DNA of 64,000 nt from Streptomyces sp. SW4. Lineage in GTDB: Bacteria > Actinomycetota > Actinomycetes > Streptomycetales > Streptomycetaceae. The notes under the pieces were generated by a model. It was not told the DNA's origin. It was given only the letters and a program-made list of their open reading frames with translations, and ran no database searches. The translations under genes were made by a program, and so were the position numbers. Position 1 is the first letter of the stretch; each line of letters opens with the position of its first letter. Of the stretch, positions 35,613-45,619 are shown piece after piece. The stretch covers positions 5,143,001 to 5,207,000 of the forward strand of contig QKWM01000004.1 of the NCBI GenBank assembly GCA_003248315.1, given 5' to 3'.

Positions 35613-37283
35613 ATGGCGGTGGACCGGAGGACGGAGCAGCCGGGCCGCGCGCCCGCGCGGACACGGACGAACCTCACGCTCGGGCGTGCCCTGGTGCGCT
35701 GGACGACCACCACCGACCACAAGGTCATCGGCAATCTCTACATGACGACGTCGTTCTGCTTCTTCCTGTTCGGCGGCGTCCTCGCCCTGCTCATGCGGGC
35801 GGAACTCGCCCGCCCGGGCTGCACCTGGTCACCCAGCACCAGTACAACCAGCTGTTCACCGTGCACGGCACGATCATGATGCTGCTCTTCGCGACGCCGC
35901 TGTTCGCGGGTTCGCCAACGCGGTCATGCCGTTGCAGATCGGCGCCCCGACGTCGCCTTCCCCGCCTCAACGCGCTGTCGTACTGGCTGTACCTGTTCGG
36001 CGGGCTCATGGTGGTGGCCGGGTTCCTCACGCCCGGGGAGCGGCGGCCTTCGGCTGGTTCGCCTACGCTCCGCTGAACAACGCCGTGTTCAGCCCCGGCA
36101 CCGGCGGCGACCTGTGGGTGATGGGCCTGGTCGTCACCGGGGTGTCGACGACCCTCGGCGCGGTCAACTTCATCACCACCATCCTGTGCCTGCGCGCCCC
36201 CGGCATGACCATGTTCCGGATGCCGATCTTCACCTGGAACGTGCTGTTCACCTCGATCCTGGTGCTCCCGCGTTCCCCGTGCTCACCGCGGCGCTGCTGG
36301 CGCTGGAGGCCGACCGGAAGTTCGGCGCGCACATCTACGACCCGGCCGGCGGCGGGGCCTTGCTGTGGCAGCACCTGTTCTGGTTCTTCGGCCACCCCGA
36401 GGTGTACATCGTCGCGCTGCCGTTCTTCGGCATCGTCTCCGAGATCGTCCCCGTCTTCAGCCGCAAACCGATCTTCGGGTACGTCAGCCTGGTCGGTGCC
36501 ACCATCGCGATCACCATGCTCTCGGCCGTGGTGTGGGCCCACCACATGTTCGCCACCGGGGCCGTGCTGCTGCCGTTCTTCTCCCTGATGTCCTTCCTCA
36601 TCGCGGTGCCCACCGGGGTGAAGTTCTTCAACTGGATCGGCACGACGATCCACGGCTCGCTGTCCTTCGAGACGCCTATGCTGTGGTCCCTCGGCTTCAT
36701 GGTGACGTTCCTGCTCGGGGGCATGAGCGGCGTCCTCGTCGCCTCCCCGCCGCTGGACTTCCACCTCACCGACTCGTACTTCATCGTCGCCCACCTGCAC
36801 TACGTGCTGTTCGGCACGGTCGTCTTCGCGATGTTCGCCGGCTTCTACTTCTGGTGGCCCAAGTTCACCGGCCGGATGCTCGACGAACGCCTCGGGAAGA
36901 TCCACTTCTGGACGCTGTTCACCGGCTTCCAGACCACCTTCCTCGTCCAGCACTGGCTCGGCGAACAGGGGATGCCGCGCCGCTACGCCGACTACCTCGC
37001 CGCCGACGGCTTCACCCTGCTGAACACCGTCAGCACCATCGGGGCGTTCCTGCTGGGGCTGTCCACGCTGCCGTTCCTGTACAACGTGTGGCGCAGCCGC
37101 CACCGCGGACGCGAAGCCGCCGAGAACGACCCCTGGGGCTACGGCCGTTCCCTGGAGTGGGCGACGTCCTGCCCGCCGCCGCGCCACAACTTCCACGCGC
37201 TGCCGAGGATCCGCTCCGAGTCCCCGGCGTTCGACCTGCACCATCCCGACATCAGCCGACACGACCAGAGGCACGTGCAGTGA
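35613..37283 (+). CDS. ctaD: Cytochrome c oxidase subunit I, second copy, six breaks
   Basis: About 558 aa, 12 membrane helices. Haem and copper ligands are present: His in QLFTVHGTIMML (haem a), His and Tyr in FFGHPEVYI, HH in VWAHHMFATG (CuB), and the pair in VAHLHYVLFG (haem a3/a). It reduces O2 to water at the cytoplasmic membrane. Breaks near 35818, 35908, 35952, 35962, 36045 and 36270 are all single missing G/C in the first 220 residues; the rest is clean. No ctaC or ctaE is nearby, so it is an accessory copy that must borrow partner subunits. Its stop overlaps the ctaF start (GTGCAGTGA). Confidence 0.88.
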
Positions 37284-37735
37284 AGACCGAGGCCCGGCTG
37301 TTCACCGGTGTGGCGTCCTTCTTCGCCGTCACCGCCGCCGGCTACGGCTGGTTCTCCGGGGAACCCGCCGGAACCGCCGTCCTGACCGTCGCCTTCCTCA
37401 TGGCCGCGCTCGTGGCGTTCTTCCTGTTCGCGCAAGTCCGGCGGCGCGGCCCGCGGGCCCAGGACCGCCGGGACGCCGAGGTCGCCGACACCTCCGGACC
37501 GCTGGACTTCTTCCCGGCGCACAGTCCCTGGCCGGTCACCGTCGCCGCGGGCTCGGTGGTCCTCGCGCTCGGCGTCGTCTACGGCGCCTGGCTGGCGCTG
37601 CTCGGGACCGGCGTGCTGGCGCTCGGCGTGTTCGGCATGGTCTTCCAGTACGCCGGCCGGGACGGTCAGCGCCCCGGCCCGCCCGCGGACGGCTCCGGCT
37701 CCCGGTCCTCCTCGACGTCGACCAGGTCGCCGTAG
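37280..37735 (+). CDS. ctaF: Cytochrome c oxidase subunit IV (actinobacterial type)
   Basis: About 151 aa with four membrane helices (residues 5-25, 30-50, 85-105, 107-127) and PLDFFPAHSPWP before the third helix, the usual pattern of actinobacterial subunit IV. GTG 37280 overlaps ctaD by four bases, so it is coupled. The C-terminal tail beyond VFQYAGRDGQR is longer than normal and overlaps the convergent qcrB 3' end by 70 bp; a missing base may hide an earlier stop. Confidence 0.78.
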   Translation: MKTEARLFTGVASFFAVTAAGYGWFSGEPAGTAVLTVAFLMAALVAFFLFAQVRRRGPRAQDRRDAEVADTSGPLDFFPAHSPWPVTVAAGSVVLALGVVYGAWLALLGTGVLALGVFGMVFQYAGRDGQRPGPPADGSGSRSSSTSTRSP

Positions 37736-39336
37736 TACCAGGAGCTGAGCGCCGACCGCAGCCGTCGTACCCGGGGCGCCGCGCCGCCCCGTGCGCCGCC
37801 TTCCCGTGCGCCGCCCTCCCGTTCCGGGGGAGCCGCTCCGGCCCGTTCCGGCAGGGCGAGCGGTGCGGGCGGCCGGCCGGACCGCAGCACGTACCGGCGT
37901 TCCTCGTCCAGCGGCTCGTGGTCCGCGGTGTAGCCGCCGGCGAGGGTCTGCCGCACCCGGCCCGTCTCCTCGCCCTCCGCCAGCCGTTCGGCGTCCCGTT
38001 CCCGCAGGGCCAGGCAGATCCGCTTCGTCGTCATGAACGCGACCGGCGGCAGCACCACCAGAGCGACGCGGAACACCCAGGTCAGCAGGTTCAGCGAGAC
38101 GTCGAAGACATGGGCGAGGATGTCGTTGCCGCCGGCGGCCAGCAGCACCGCGTAGAAGCAGAGCGCGGCGACGCCCAGGCCCGTGCGCACCGGCATGTCC
38201 CGGGGCCGGTCGCACAGATGCTGCTCGCCCCGATCGCCCGTCACCCACCGCTCGAAGAAGGGGTAGGCGTACAGCACCGCGAACAGGGCGCCCGGCAGCA
38301 CCACGGCCGGCAGCAGCACGTTCCACATCACCGTGTGCCCGGCGACCACCGTCTCCCACGGCGGCACCAGCCGCAGCGCGCCCTCCAGGAACCCCATGTA
38401 CCAGTCCGGCTGCGACCCGGTCGAGACGACGTCGGCGCGGTACGGGCCGTACGCCCAGACCGGGTTGATCTGGGCCACGCCCGCGAGCAGTGCCAGCACG
38501 CCGAAGACCATGAGGAACAGGCCCGAGGAACCCGCCGCGAACTGCGGGAACATGGGCTTGCCCACGACGTTGCGCCGGGTGCGGCCCCGGCCCGCCCACT
38601 GGGTGTGCTTCAGATGGAACACCAGGATCAGGTGCAGGGCGACGAGGGCCAGGAGCAGTCCCGGCAGCAGCAGGATGTGCAGCGCGTACAGCCGCGGGAT
38701 CAGGTCCTCGCCCGGGTACTCGCCGCCGAACGCGAACATGCTGAGGTAGGTGCCCACCAGCGGGACCGACAGCATGATGCCCTGCGCGATCCTCAGGCCC
38801 GTCCCGGACAGCAGGTCGTCGGGCAGCGAGTAGCCGGCGAACCCCTCGGCGAGCGCCAGCACGAACAGCGTCACGCCGATCACCCAGTTGGCCTCACGCG
38901 GACGGCGGAAGGCCCCGGTGAAGAAGACCCGCAGCAGATGCACGCCGATCGCCGCGAGGAACACCACCGCCGCCCAGTGGTGCAGCTGGCGCATCAGCAG
39001 TCCGCCGCGCACGTCGAAGCTGATCTCCAGCGTCGAGGCGTACGCCTGCGTCATGCTGACGCCCTGCAACGGAACGTAGGAGCCGTGGTAGACGACCTCG
39101 GTCGTCGACGGCTGGAAGAAGAGGGTGAGCCAGACGCCGGTCAGCAGCAGGACGACGAAGCCGTACAGGGCGATCTCACCCAGCAGGAACGACCAGTGGT
39201 CCGGGAACGCCTTGCGCAGCAGCCGCCCGCCCTCGGAGACGGGAAGCCTGCCGTCCGCCCGGTCGGCCGCGGCCACGGCAGCGCGACGGGCCGCGCACCG
39301 GCGCGGGCCCTTCTCTCCTTCGACAGCACGGCGCAT
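37666..39336 (-). CDS. qcrB: Cytochrome bc complex cytochrome b subunit, orphan copy
   Basis: 556 aa, intact. Eight or more membrane helices with the two haem-b His pairs: MRQLHHWAAVVFLAAIGVH and LHILLLPGLLLALVALH. The quinol-site tetrapeptide region (PDWYMGF) is typical of actinobacterial QcrB. The C-terminal 120 residues are charged and cytoplasmic. In the main locus qcrB follows qcrC and qcrA; here it is alone, facing ctaD-ctaF. It is therefore part of an accessory respiratory module using Rieske and cytochrome c subunits from elsewhere, or having another role. Confidence 0.9.
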   Translation of the reverse strand: MRRAVEGEKGPRRCAARRAAVAAADRADGRLPVSEGGRLLRKAFPDHWSFLLGEIALYGFVVLLLTGVWLTLFFQPSTTEVVYHGSYVPLQGVSMTQAYASTLEISFDVRGGLLMRQLHHWAAVVFLAAIGVHLLRVFFTGAFRRPREANWVIGVTLFVLALAEGFAGYSLPDDLLSGTGLRIAQGIMLSVPLVGTYLSMFAFGGEYPGEDLIPRLYALHILLLPGLLLALVALHLILVFHLKHTQWAGRGRTRRNVVGKPMFPQFAAGSSGLFLMVFGVLALLAGVAQINPVWAYGPYRADVVSTGSQPDWYMGFLEGALRLVPPWETVVAGHTVMWNVLLPAVVLPGALFAVLYAYPFFERWVTGDRGEQHLCDRPRDMPVRTGLGVAALCFYAVLLAAGGNDILAHVFDVSLNLLTWVFRVALVVLPPVAFMTTKRICLALRERDAERLAEGEETGRVRQTLAGGYTADHEPLDEERRYVLRSGRPPAPLALPERAGAAPPEREGGAREGGARGGAAPRVRRLRSALSSWYYGDLVDVEEDREPEPSAGGPGR

Positions 39337-39372
39337 GGGTTCCCCACCGTCCGTGCCGGAAACTACGCGGCG

Positions 39373-39723
39373 CTACGTGCGGTCACCCTTCGGCTTGCCG
39401 AACTGGTCGGGAGTGCCGTGCGGCGGCGGGCTGTGCGGTTCCGGCGAGGTCACGGGCGAGACGGGCGAACCCGTGCGGCCCTGGCTCTGTTCCGGGCGCA
39501 CCGCCCCGGGGTCGCCGGACGACGGCTCGGCCCCCGACCGCAACTGCTCCAGTCGGTTCGCCAGCAGCTCCGTCACCGGCAGCCGGTCGGCGTGCGACCG
39601 CTCGTAGGCCAGCAGCTCCTCCACGTCCTCGACACCCAGCGACCGGATGCGGCTCTCCAGCCCGCCGATCGGCAGATGGTCGTAGTCGGGCAGCGGCAGG
39701 GCGCTGCGAGCGGGGTCGGCCAT
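39373..39723 (-). CDS. Small helical protein (DUF8129-like)
   Basis: 116 aa. LPLPDYDHLPIGGLESRIRSL and VEELLAYERSHADRLPVTELLANRLEQL form a short helical domain seen in many Streptomyces lipid-droplet- or stress-associated proteins annotated DUF8129. The C-terminal half is Pro/Ser-rich and disordered. ATG 39723 has GGGAAG eight bases upstream. It lies just upstream of qcrB (36 bp) on the same strand and may be co-transcribed. Function unknown. Confidence 0.7.
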   Translation of the reverse strand: MADPARSALPLPDYDHLPIGGLESRIRSLGVEDVEELLAYERSHADRLPVTELLANRLEQLRSGAEPSSGDPGAVRPEQSQGRTGSPVSPVTSPEPHSPPPHGTPDQFGKPKGDRT

Positions 39724-39789
39724 GGTTCTCACTTCCCTCTCTACGGCTGCCTCGGGCCGGGGCGCTTCCGGGTCGGCGGACGGCTGCTA

Positions 39790-40140
39790 TCAGCCCGGTC
39801 CACCGCTGCCGAACGAGCCGCTCGTGCCCTCTTCCCAGCGGCGGCGTTCCTGCTCCGGGGCGGTCCGGCTGCCCTGGTGCCGCAGTTCGTGCGGGAGCAG
39901 CCGTTCGTCGCCGCGCGGCACCTCCTCCGGCTCGCGGACCTCCCGGCTCTCCCGGACCGGTCCGCCGTCGGGCAGGTGCGGTTGCTGCGACGGGTCCGGC
40001 GGCGGTGGCTCGCGGCGCTTGATCCGCATGCCCATCGCGAAGGCGCCGATCAGCAGCGCCACCACCACGACACCCGCCACGATCAGTCCGACGCCCACGG
40101 CGCCGGAGGTCGCGGCCAGGTCCATCGATGCGCTAGTCAT
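39790..40140 (-). CDS. Single-pass membrane protein (DUF6479-like)
   Basis: 116 aa. One N-terminal membrane helix (VGVGLIVAGVVVVALLIGAF, residues 14-33), then a basic stop-transfer (MRIKRRE) and a Pro- and charge-rich cytoplasmic tail with PVRESREVREPEEVPRGDERLLPHELRHQG. That pattern is the Streptomyces DUF6479 family. Function unknown. Intact, and on the same strand as its two neighbours. Confidence 0.75.
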   Translation of the reverse strand: MTSASMDLAATSGAVGVGLIVAGVVVVALLIGAFAMGMRIKRREPPPPDPSQQPHLPDGGPVRESREVREPEEVPRGDERLLPHELRHQGSRTAPEQERRRWEEGTSGSFGSGGPG

Positions 40141-40177
40141 GGGGCGCGAGTACCCCGGCCGGACACCGCCAACCCGC

Positions 40178-40582
40178 TCAGCTCGAACGGGCGGATCGCG
40201 TCTGCGAACGGTTGGCCTTGCGGATGGCGCCGAGCAGTTCCTCCCTGGACATCCGGGACCGGCCCTCGACGCCGAGCCGCTTGGCGATGTCGTACAGATG
40301 CTGCTTCGTCGCCTTCTCGTCGACGCCCTCGCCGCTGCGCCCGCCCCGTCCGCGGGGCCGGCCGGACTGCGGGTCCGAGGGGCCCTTGCGCCCGCCCTCC
40401 TTGCGTTCCCAGTGGTCGCCGACCTTCTCGTACGTGTGCTTGAGCGCCCCGTACGCCACCCGGTGGGCGCGCTCTCCCTCGCCGTACTGGTCCACGGCCG
40501 AGTCGTGCGCCTTGATCCAGGTGCGCTGGGCGTCCTGGGAGGAGCGCTCCAGGGTCGACGGGAGCTCCTGCCGTCCCGGCAT
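40178..40582 (-). CDS. ChaB-domain protein with C-terminal Rho-N-like region
   Basis: 134 aa. The ChaB domain is at residues 1-65 (LPSTLERSSQDAQRTWIKAHDSA, then VAYGALKHTYEKVGDHWER). The C-terminus has DEKATKQHLYDIAKRLGVEGRSRMSREELLGAI, a Rho-N/SAP-like helical motif that often binds nucleic acid. A Gly/Arg-rich linker joins them. Such two-part proteins are common in Streptomyces near stress genes. ChaB is named after a cation-transport regulator, but its real role is unclear. Confidence 0.85.
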   Translation of the reverse strand: MPGRQELPSTLERSSQDAQRTWIKAHDSAVDQYGEGERAHRVAYGALKHTYEKVGDHWERKEGGRKGPSDPQSGRPRGRGGRSGEGVDEKATKQHLYDIAKRLGVEGRSRMSREELLGAIRKANRSQTRSARSS

Positions 40583-40715
40583 GTCGTCCACCTCCGTCGT
40601 GGTCGGTTGCGCGGCGTCACGGGTGCCCGCCGGCCGAGCCCGGAAACGGGGCGCATCCCTTGGGAGCACCGGGCTCCGGGGGGTTTGGCGCCGGGGCAGC
40701 GGCAACCCGCGCGGT

Positions 40716-41090
40716 GTGACCACGACGACTTCACAGCAGGAGCTGTTCCGGTTCCTGGAGGACCGCTTCGCATGCGCACAGGCGTGCACGGAGTGCGCGC
40801 GGGCCTGTGCGCTGCGGGCGAGCCTCGTGGACCCGGACGGGACAGAGAACCAGGAACTCGTACGGCGCAAGGGCATCCTGTGCGCGGAGGTGTGCGACGC
40901 CACCTGCCGGGTGCTGTCCGAGCAGAACCAGGTGGACGAGGCGGCGATCCGCGTCCAGGTGGAGTGGTGCCGGCAGGTGTGCCTGGAGAGCGCGCACGTC
41001 TTCGACCGGCAGCCCGGCGCGGAGGACAGCGCGGCGGCGTGCCGCGCCTGCGCGCGCGCCTGCGACGACTTCCTCGCCACTCTGCGCTGA
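40716..41090 (+). CDS. Cys-rich four-helix-bundle protein (copper-storage/DUF326 type)
   Basis: 124 aa with 13 or so Cys spaced along helices: CAQACTECARAC, CAEVCDATC, WCRQVC, CRACARAC. This layout matches the four-helix copper-storage/DUF326 family, in which inward-facing Cys bind Cu(I). No signal peptide, so cytosolic. The start is GTG 40716. It is separated from the ChaB gene by divergent orientation and precedes the kinase gene by 153 bp. Confidence 0.8.
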   Translation: MTTTTSQQELFRFLEDRFACAQACTECARACALRASLVDPDGTENQELVRRKGILCAEVCDATCRVLSEQNQVDEAAIRVQVEWCRQVCLESAHVFDRQPGAEDSAAACRACARACDDFLATLR

Positions 41091-41243
41091 CGCCCGCATC
41101 CCGGCCACTGCGCGCCGACGCCCGCGCCGGTGCCCGCCCCGAGCGGTTCCGGCGCACGTCCGGCACCGTACAAACCTGGACGAGCTCCCGCCATACTGGA
41201 CGGGCCAGGGAGGGCGGAGCGACAGCGACGGGGGCGCGCTTCT

Positions 41244-43560
41244 ATGGGGGACAGCACGCTGATCCAGGGCCGGTACCGGCTGCTCGACCTGATCGGACGC
41301 GGCGGCGTGGGGGAGGTGTGGCGGGCGCGCGACGAATCGCTCGGCCGCCGGGTCGCCGTCAAGTGCCTCAAGCCGCTCGGCGGCCATCACGACCAGTCCT
41401 TCACCCGTGTGCTCAGGGAGCGGTTCCGGCGCGAGGCCCGGGTCGCGGCGGCCCTGCAGCACCGCGGAGTGACCGTCGTGCACGACTTCGGCGAGTCCGA
41501 CGGCGTGCTGTTCCTGGTGATGGAACTGCTCCAGGGCCGCAACCTCAGCCAGGTGCTGGAGGACAACAAGCACCACCCGCTGCCGCTGCCCGACGTCGTC
41601 GACATCGCGGAGCAGGTGGCGGCCGCCCTCGCCTACACGCACGAACAGGGCATCGTGCACCGCGACCTGAAACCCGCCAACATCGTCCGGCTCGCCGACG
41701 GCACGGTGAAGATCTGCGACTTCGGCATCGCCCGGCTCGGCCACGACGTGGGCTTCACCGCCCGGCTGACCGGCACGGGCATCGCGATGGGCACCCCGCA
41801 CTACATGTCGCCCGAGCAGATCGGCGGCCTTGACGTCGACCGGCGCAGCGACCTGTACTCGCTCGGCTGCGTGCTCTACGAGATCGCCACCGGCGCGCCT
41901 CCGTTCGACCTCGACGACACCTGGGCGGTCCTCGTCGGCCACCGGGACACCCCGCCCGAGCCGCCCCGCCGCCACCGCCCCGATCTCCCCGCCCCTCTGG
42001 AGCGGCTGATCCTGGACCTGCTCGCCAAGCGGCCCGAGCAGCGCCCTGCCGACGCCCGGGAGCTGCTGCGCCGCCTCACCGCCGAACGCACCGCCCTCGA
42101 CGGCGTGCCCGGCCCCGCCCGTCCGCCGGCCGCCGACCGGCTGCCGCCCGTGGACGACCGGCTGCCGCCGGCCGATCCGCCGGCCGCCGTCCTCCCGGCC
42201 CGCCGGGAGGCCCGCGCGCTGGAACCGGCGGGGCGTCCGGCGCCGGAACACCCCCGTCCTGGTCGCGCCGCGCGGCCACCGGCCGGACCCCCGACGGTCG
42301 AACCGCCCCCGGAGACCGGCCCGCTCCCGGTGAGCGGACCCCTTCGGTGAGCGCCCCGTCCCCGCCGAGCGGACCCCCTTCGGTGAGCGCCCCGTCCCCG
42401 CCGAGCGGCCCGCCCCCGACCCGGAGGCCGTCGCCGCGCTCGCCGCACGGCACGAGACGGGGCTGAGCCTGGGCCGGCTCGGCCGCTGGGCGGAGGCCGG
42501 CGAGGTGCACCGCGCGGTCGCCGCCGAGCGCGAGCACCTGCTCGGCCCCGACCACCCGGACACCCTCGCCAGCCTCCACGAGGCCGCGTTCGGTCTCGCC
42601 GCGCCGGCCGCGCCGCCGACGCGCTCGGTCTCTTCCACCGGGTCGCCGAGGCCCGGACCGGGGTGCTCGGCGCCGACCACCCCGACACGCTCGCCGCCCG
42701 CCAGGAGACGGCCTACGTCCTCGGACGGCTGGGCCGGCACGGCGACGCCCACCGAATCTACGCCGCCGTGCTCGCCGCCCGCGAGCGCACCATGGGCCCC
42801 GACCATCCCGGCACCCTCCGCTGCCGCCACAACCTCGCCGTCAACCTGGGCAGACTCGGCCGGCCGGAGGACTCCCACCGCCTGGCCCGGGAGGTGGCCG
42901 CCGACCGGGCCCGGGTGCTCGGCCCGGCCATCCCGACACCCTGGTCACCCGCTACGAGGTGGCGTACGCGCTCAGCCGGCTGGGCCGCTGGCAGGAAGCC
43001 CTGGACGAGTACCGGGAGGTCGCCGCGGGACGGGCGGGCGCGCTCGGCCCGACCACCCCGGCACTCTCGCCGCCCGCCACGAGACCGGCATCTGCCTCGG
43101 CCGGCTCGGGCGCGCCGCCGAGGCCCTGGAGGTGTACCGCGCACTGGTCGAGGACCGCACCCGCGTGCAGGGCGCCGACCACCCGGAGACCCTGCGCGCC
43201 CGGCACGGCCTGGGCGTCAACCTCGGCCGGCTGGGCCGCTGGGAGGAGGCACTGGCCGAGTCCCGCGCCGTGTGCGCGATCCGCGCCCGGGTCCTGGGCA
43301 CGGACCATCCCGACACGCTGGTCAGCCGTCGCGAGGTCGCCGTGGCTCTGGGCTGGCTGGGCCGCTGGGCCGAGGCGCTGGCCGCGTACCGCCGGGTGGC
43401 CGCCGGCCGCGAACGCCTCCTCGGTCCCGGCCACCCGGACACCCTCGCCGCCCGCGACGACGAGGCCCACTGCCTGGAACGGCTGGGCCGGGGACCGGAG
43501 GCCGTCGCCCTGTACCGCCGGGTGGCGGTGCTGCGCCGGTGCGTGCCGGACGTGCGCTGA
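41244..43560 (+). CDS. Serine/threonine protein kinase fused to tetratricopeptide repeats, several breaks
   Basis: About 772 aa. The N-terminal Hanks-type kinase (residues 8-275) has GRGGVGEVW, the ATP Lys in VAVKCL, HRDLKPANI and DFGIARL. A Pro-rich linker (about 275-390) contains a 36-nt tandem repeat. It is followed by at least eight 42-residue tetratricopeptide repeats of the form LGPDHPDTLAARHETG / LGRLGRWAEAL. The apparent stop at 42350 comes from one missing C in the first repeat copy. Further breaks lie near 42410, 42608, 42925 and 43060. There is no membrane helix, unlike PknB-type kinases. The repeats probably bind partner proteins that the kinase phosphorylates. Confidence 0.85.
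42334..42404. repeat. 36-nt tandem repeat in the kinase linker; one copy has lost a C
   Basis: Copy 2 (42369-42404) is 36 nt and reads GCGGACCCCC then TTCGGTGAGC; copy 1 (42334-42368) is identical except for four Cs instead of five. The shorter copy shifts the frame into a TGA at 42348. Each full copy would encode SGPPSVSAPSPP. Confidence 0.9.
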
Positions 43561-43669
43561 GAGGCCACAGCCGGACGCCCGGCGCCCGGACGGCCGCGGT
43601 GCCCTGACGGCGCGGGGCGCCGCCGCCCCGCCCCCTGGCACCGCCGGTCACCGCGTGCTACCAAGAGCC

Positions 43670-45237
43670 ATGACGACACACCCGGGACCCGGTCCCTACG
43701 ACGCCGTGATCGTCGGCGGTGGCCACAACGGGCTGGTCGCCGCCGCCTACCTCGCCCGCGCAGGGCGCTCCGTGCTGGTGCTGGAGCGGCTGGACCACAC
43801 CGGCGGCGCGGCCGTCTCCACCCGGCCGTTCGCCGGGGTCGACGCGCGGCTGTCCCGCTACTCGTACCTGGTCAGCCTGCTGCCCCGGAAGATCGTGCGC
43901 GACCTCGGCCTGTACTTCCGGGTGCGCTCTCGCACGGTCTCCTCGTACACGCCCGCCGAGCGGGACGGCCGGCCCACCGGCCTGCTGATCGGCGGGGGCG
44001 AGCGGCGCACCCGGGAGTCGTTCGCCCGGCTCACCGGCTCCGACCGCGAGTACACGGCCTGGCAGCGGTTCCACGCCCTCACCGGACGGCTCGCCGAGCG
44101 CGTCTTCCCCACCCTGACCGAGCCCCTGCCCACCCGTGAGGAACTGCGCCGCCGGGTCGACGACGAGGACGCCTGGCGCGCCGTCTTCGAGGAGCCGGTC
44201 GGCATGGCGATCGAGGAGCACTTCGCCGACGACCTGGTGCGGGGCGTGGTCCTCACCGACGCCCTGATCGGCACCTTCGCCGACGCCCACGACCCCTCGC
44301 TGGAGCAGAACCGCTGCTTCCTGTACCACGTCATCGGTGGCGGCACCGGCGACTGGAACGTCCCCGTCGGCGGCATGGGCGCCCTCACCGACGCGCTGGC
44401 CGGCGCGGCACGGGCGGCGGGCGCGGTGCTCGCCACGGGCCACGAGGCGGTCCGGATCGACACCGACGGGCGCACGGCCGAGGTCGCCTACCGTACGGCC
44501 GACGGCGAGGGACGCGCCGCCGCCCGCCACGTCCTGGTGAACGCCTCGCCGCACGAGCTGGCCGCGCTCACCGGCGCCGCGCCGCCCCCGCCCGCCGAGG
44601 GCGCCCAGCTGAAGGTGAACATGCTGCTCACCCGGCTGCCCGCACTGCGCGACCCGGCGGCCGACCCGCGCGAGGCGTTCGCCGGCACCTTCCACATCGC
44701 CGAGGGCTACACCCAGCTCGCCGAGGCGTACGCGCGGGCGGCGGCGGGTGAGCCGCCCGCCGCCCCGCCCTCGGAGATCTACTGCCACTCGCTCACGGAC
44801 CCCTCGATCCTGGGCCCGGACCTGGCCGGGAGCGGCCACCACACCCTGACCCTGTTCGGTCTGCACACACCCGCCCGGCTGTTCACGGAGGACAACGACG
44901 CCGCCCGCGCCGCGCTGCTGAAGGCGACGCTGGCGCAGCTCGACGCCCATCTGGCCGAGCCCTCGCCGAGTGCCTGGCCACGGACGCGGACGGACGGCCC
45001 TGCATCGAGGCCCGGACGCCGCTGGACCTGGAGCGGGACCTCGGGCTGCCCGGCGGCCACATCTTCCACCGCGGGCTGACCTGGCCCCACGCCCAGGAGG
45101 GCACCGGCCGGTGGGGCGTGGAGACGGAGCACGCGAACGTGCTGCTGTGCGGGGCGGGCGCGGTCCGCGGCGGCGGGGTGAGCGGGGTGCCGGGGCACAA
45201 CGCGGCCATGGCCGTGCTGGAGGAGACCGGCGGCTAG
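43670..45237 (+). CDS. FAD-dependent oxidoreductase, phytoene-desaturase/CrtI-like, one break
   Basis: About 523 aa. FAD-binding GxGxxG start AVIVGGGHNGLVAAAYLARAG, with the Glu at LVLERLDHTGG. The VPVGGMGALTDALA motif and the C-terminal VLLCGAGAVRGGGVSGVPGHNAA are family-typical. It belongs to the NAD(P)/FAD group that includes phytoene desaturases and pyridine nucleotide-disulfide oxidoreductase domain 2 proteins. No other carotenoid genes are present, so the substrate is unknown. ATG 43670. A break near 44966 is one missing C. Confidence 0.83.
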
Positions 45238-45315
45238 CGGGCGCGGGCGGGTGACCGGACGATGCGGGCGGTCCGGCGAGGCGCGGGGGCGCGGGTGATC
45301 CGGCGGGGCACGCGC

Positions 45316-45340
45316 GCATGCGTTCCGGTGGGACGGGTAC
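45316..45340 (+). promoter_or_regulatory. Sigma-B-like promoter of the DUF2795 gene
   Basis: GCAT (45316-45319), 15 bp, GGGTAC (45335-45340) exactly fit GNNT-N14-16-GGGTA(C/T). It lies 64 nt before ATG 45404, a normal leader length. Confidence 0.65.
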
Positions 45341-45403
45341 CGCGACATAACGGAGATTCCGGACGGAACTCCCCCGTATCCCCCACACGACGAGGAGGCT
45401 GCC

Positions 45404-45595
45404 ATGGCGGACCTCAGCCCCATCGACCTGCAGAAGGCCCTCAGCGGCATGGACTACCCGGCGAAGAAGAAGGCCCTGGTGGACTGTGCCCGCAAGAACC
45501 ACGCCGACGACAAGGTCGTCAGCCGGCTCGACAGCCTGAAGCAGGACGACTTCGACGGTCCGAACGAGGTCCAGAAGGCCGTCTTCAACGAGTAG
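45404..45595 (+). CDS. DUF2795 small protein
   Basis: 63 aa, with GAGGAGG upstream. LSPIDLQKALSGMDYPAKKK is the DUF2795 helical motif, followed by LVDCARKNHADDKVVSRLDSL. Such proteins are abundant and often stress-induced in actinomycetes; their biochemical role is unknown. The sigma-B-like promoter upstream agrees with stress control. Confidence 0.88.
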   Translation: MADLSPIDLQKALSGMDYPAKKKALVDCARKNHADDKVVSRLDSLKQDDFDGPNEVQKAVFNE

Positions 45596-45619
45596 CCCCG
45601 TTCGGCACCGCCCAGCCGT

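Noticed and set aside
42334..42404. Phase-variable C tract controlling the kinase-TPR fusion
   Set aside because: A four- or five-base tract is too short to be hypermutable, and similar losses occur throughout the window. Kept only as an alternative to test.
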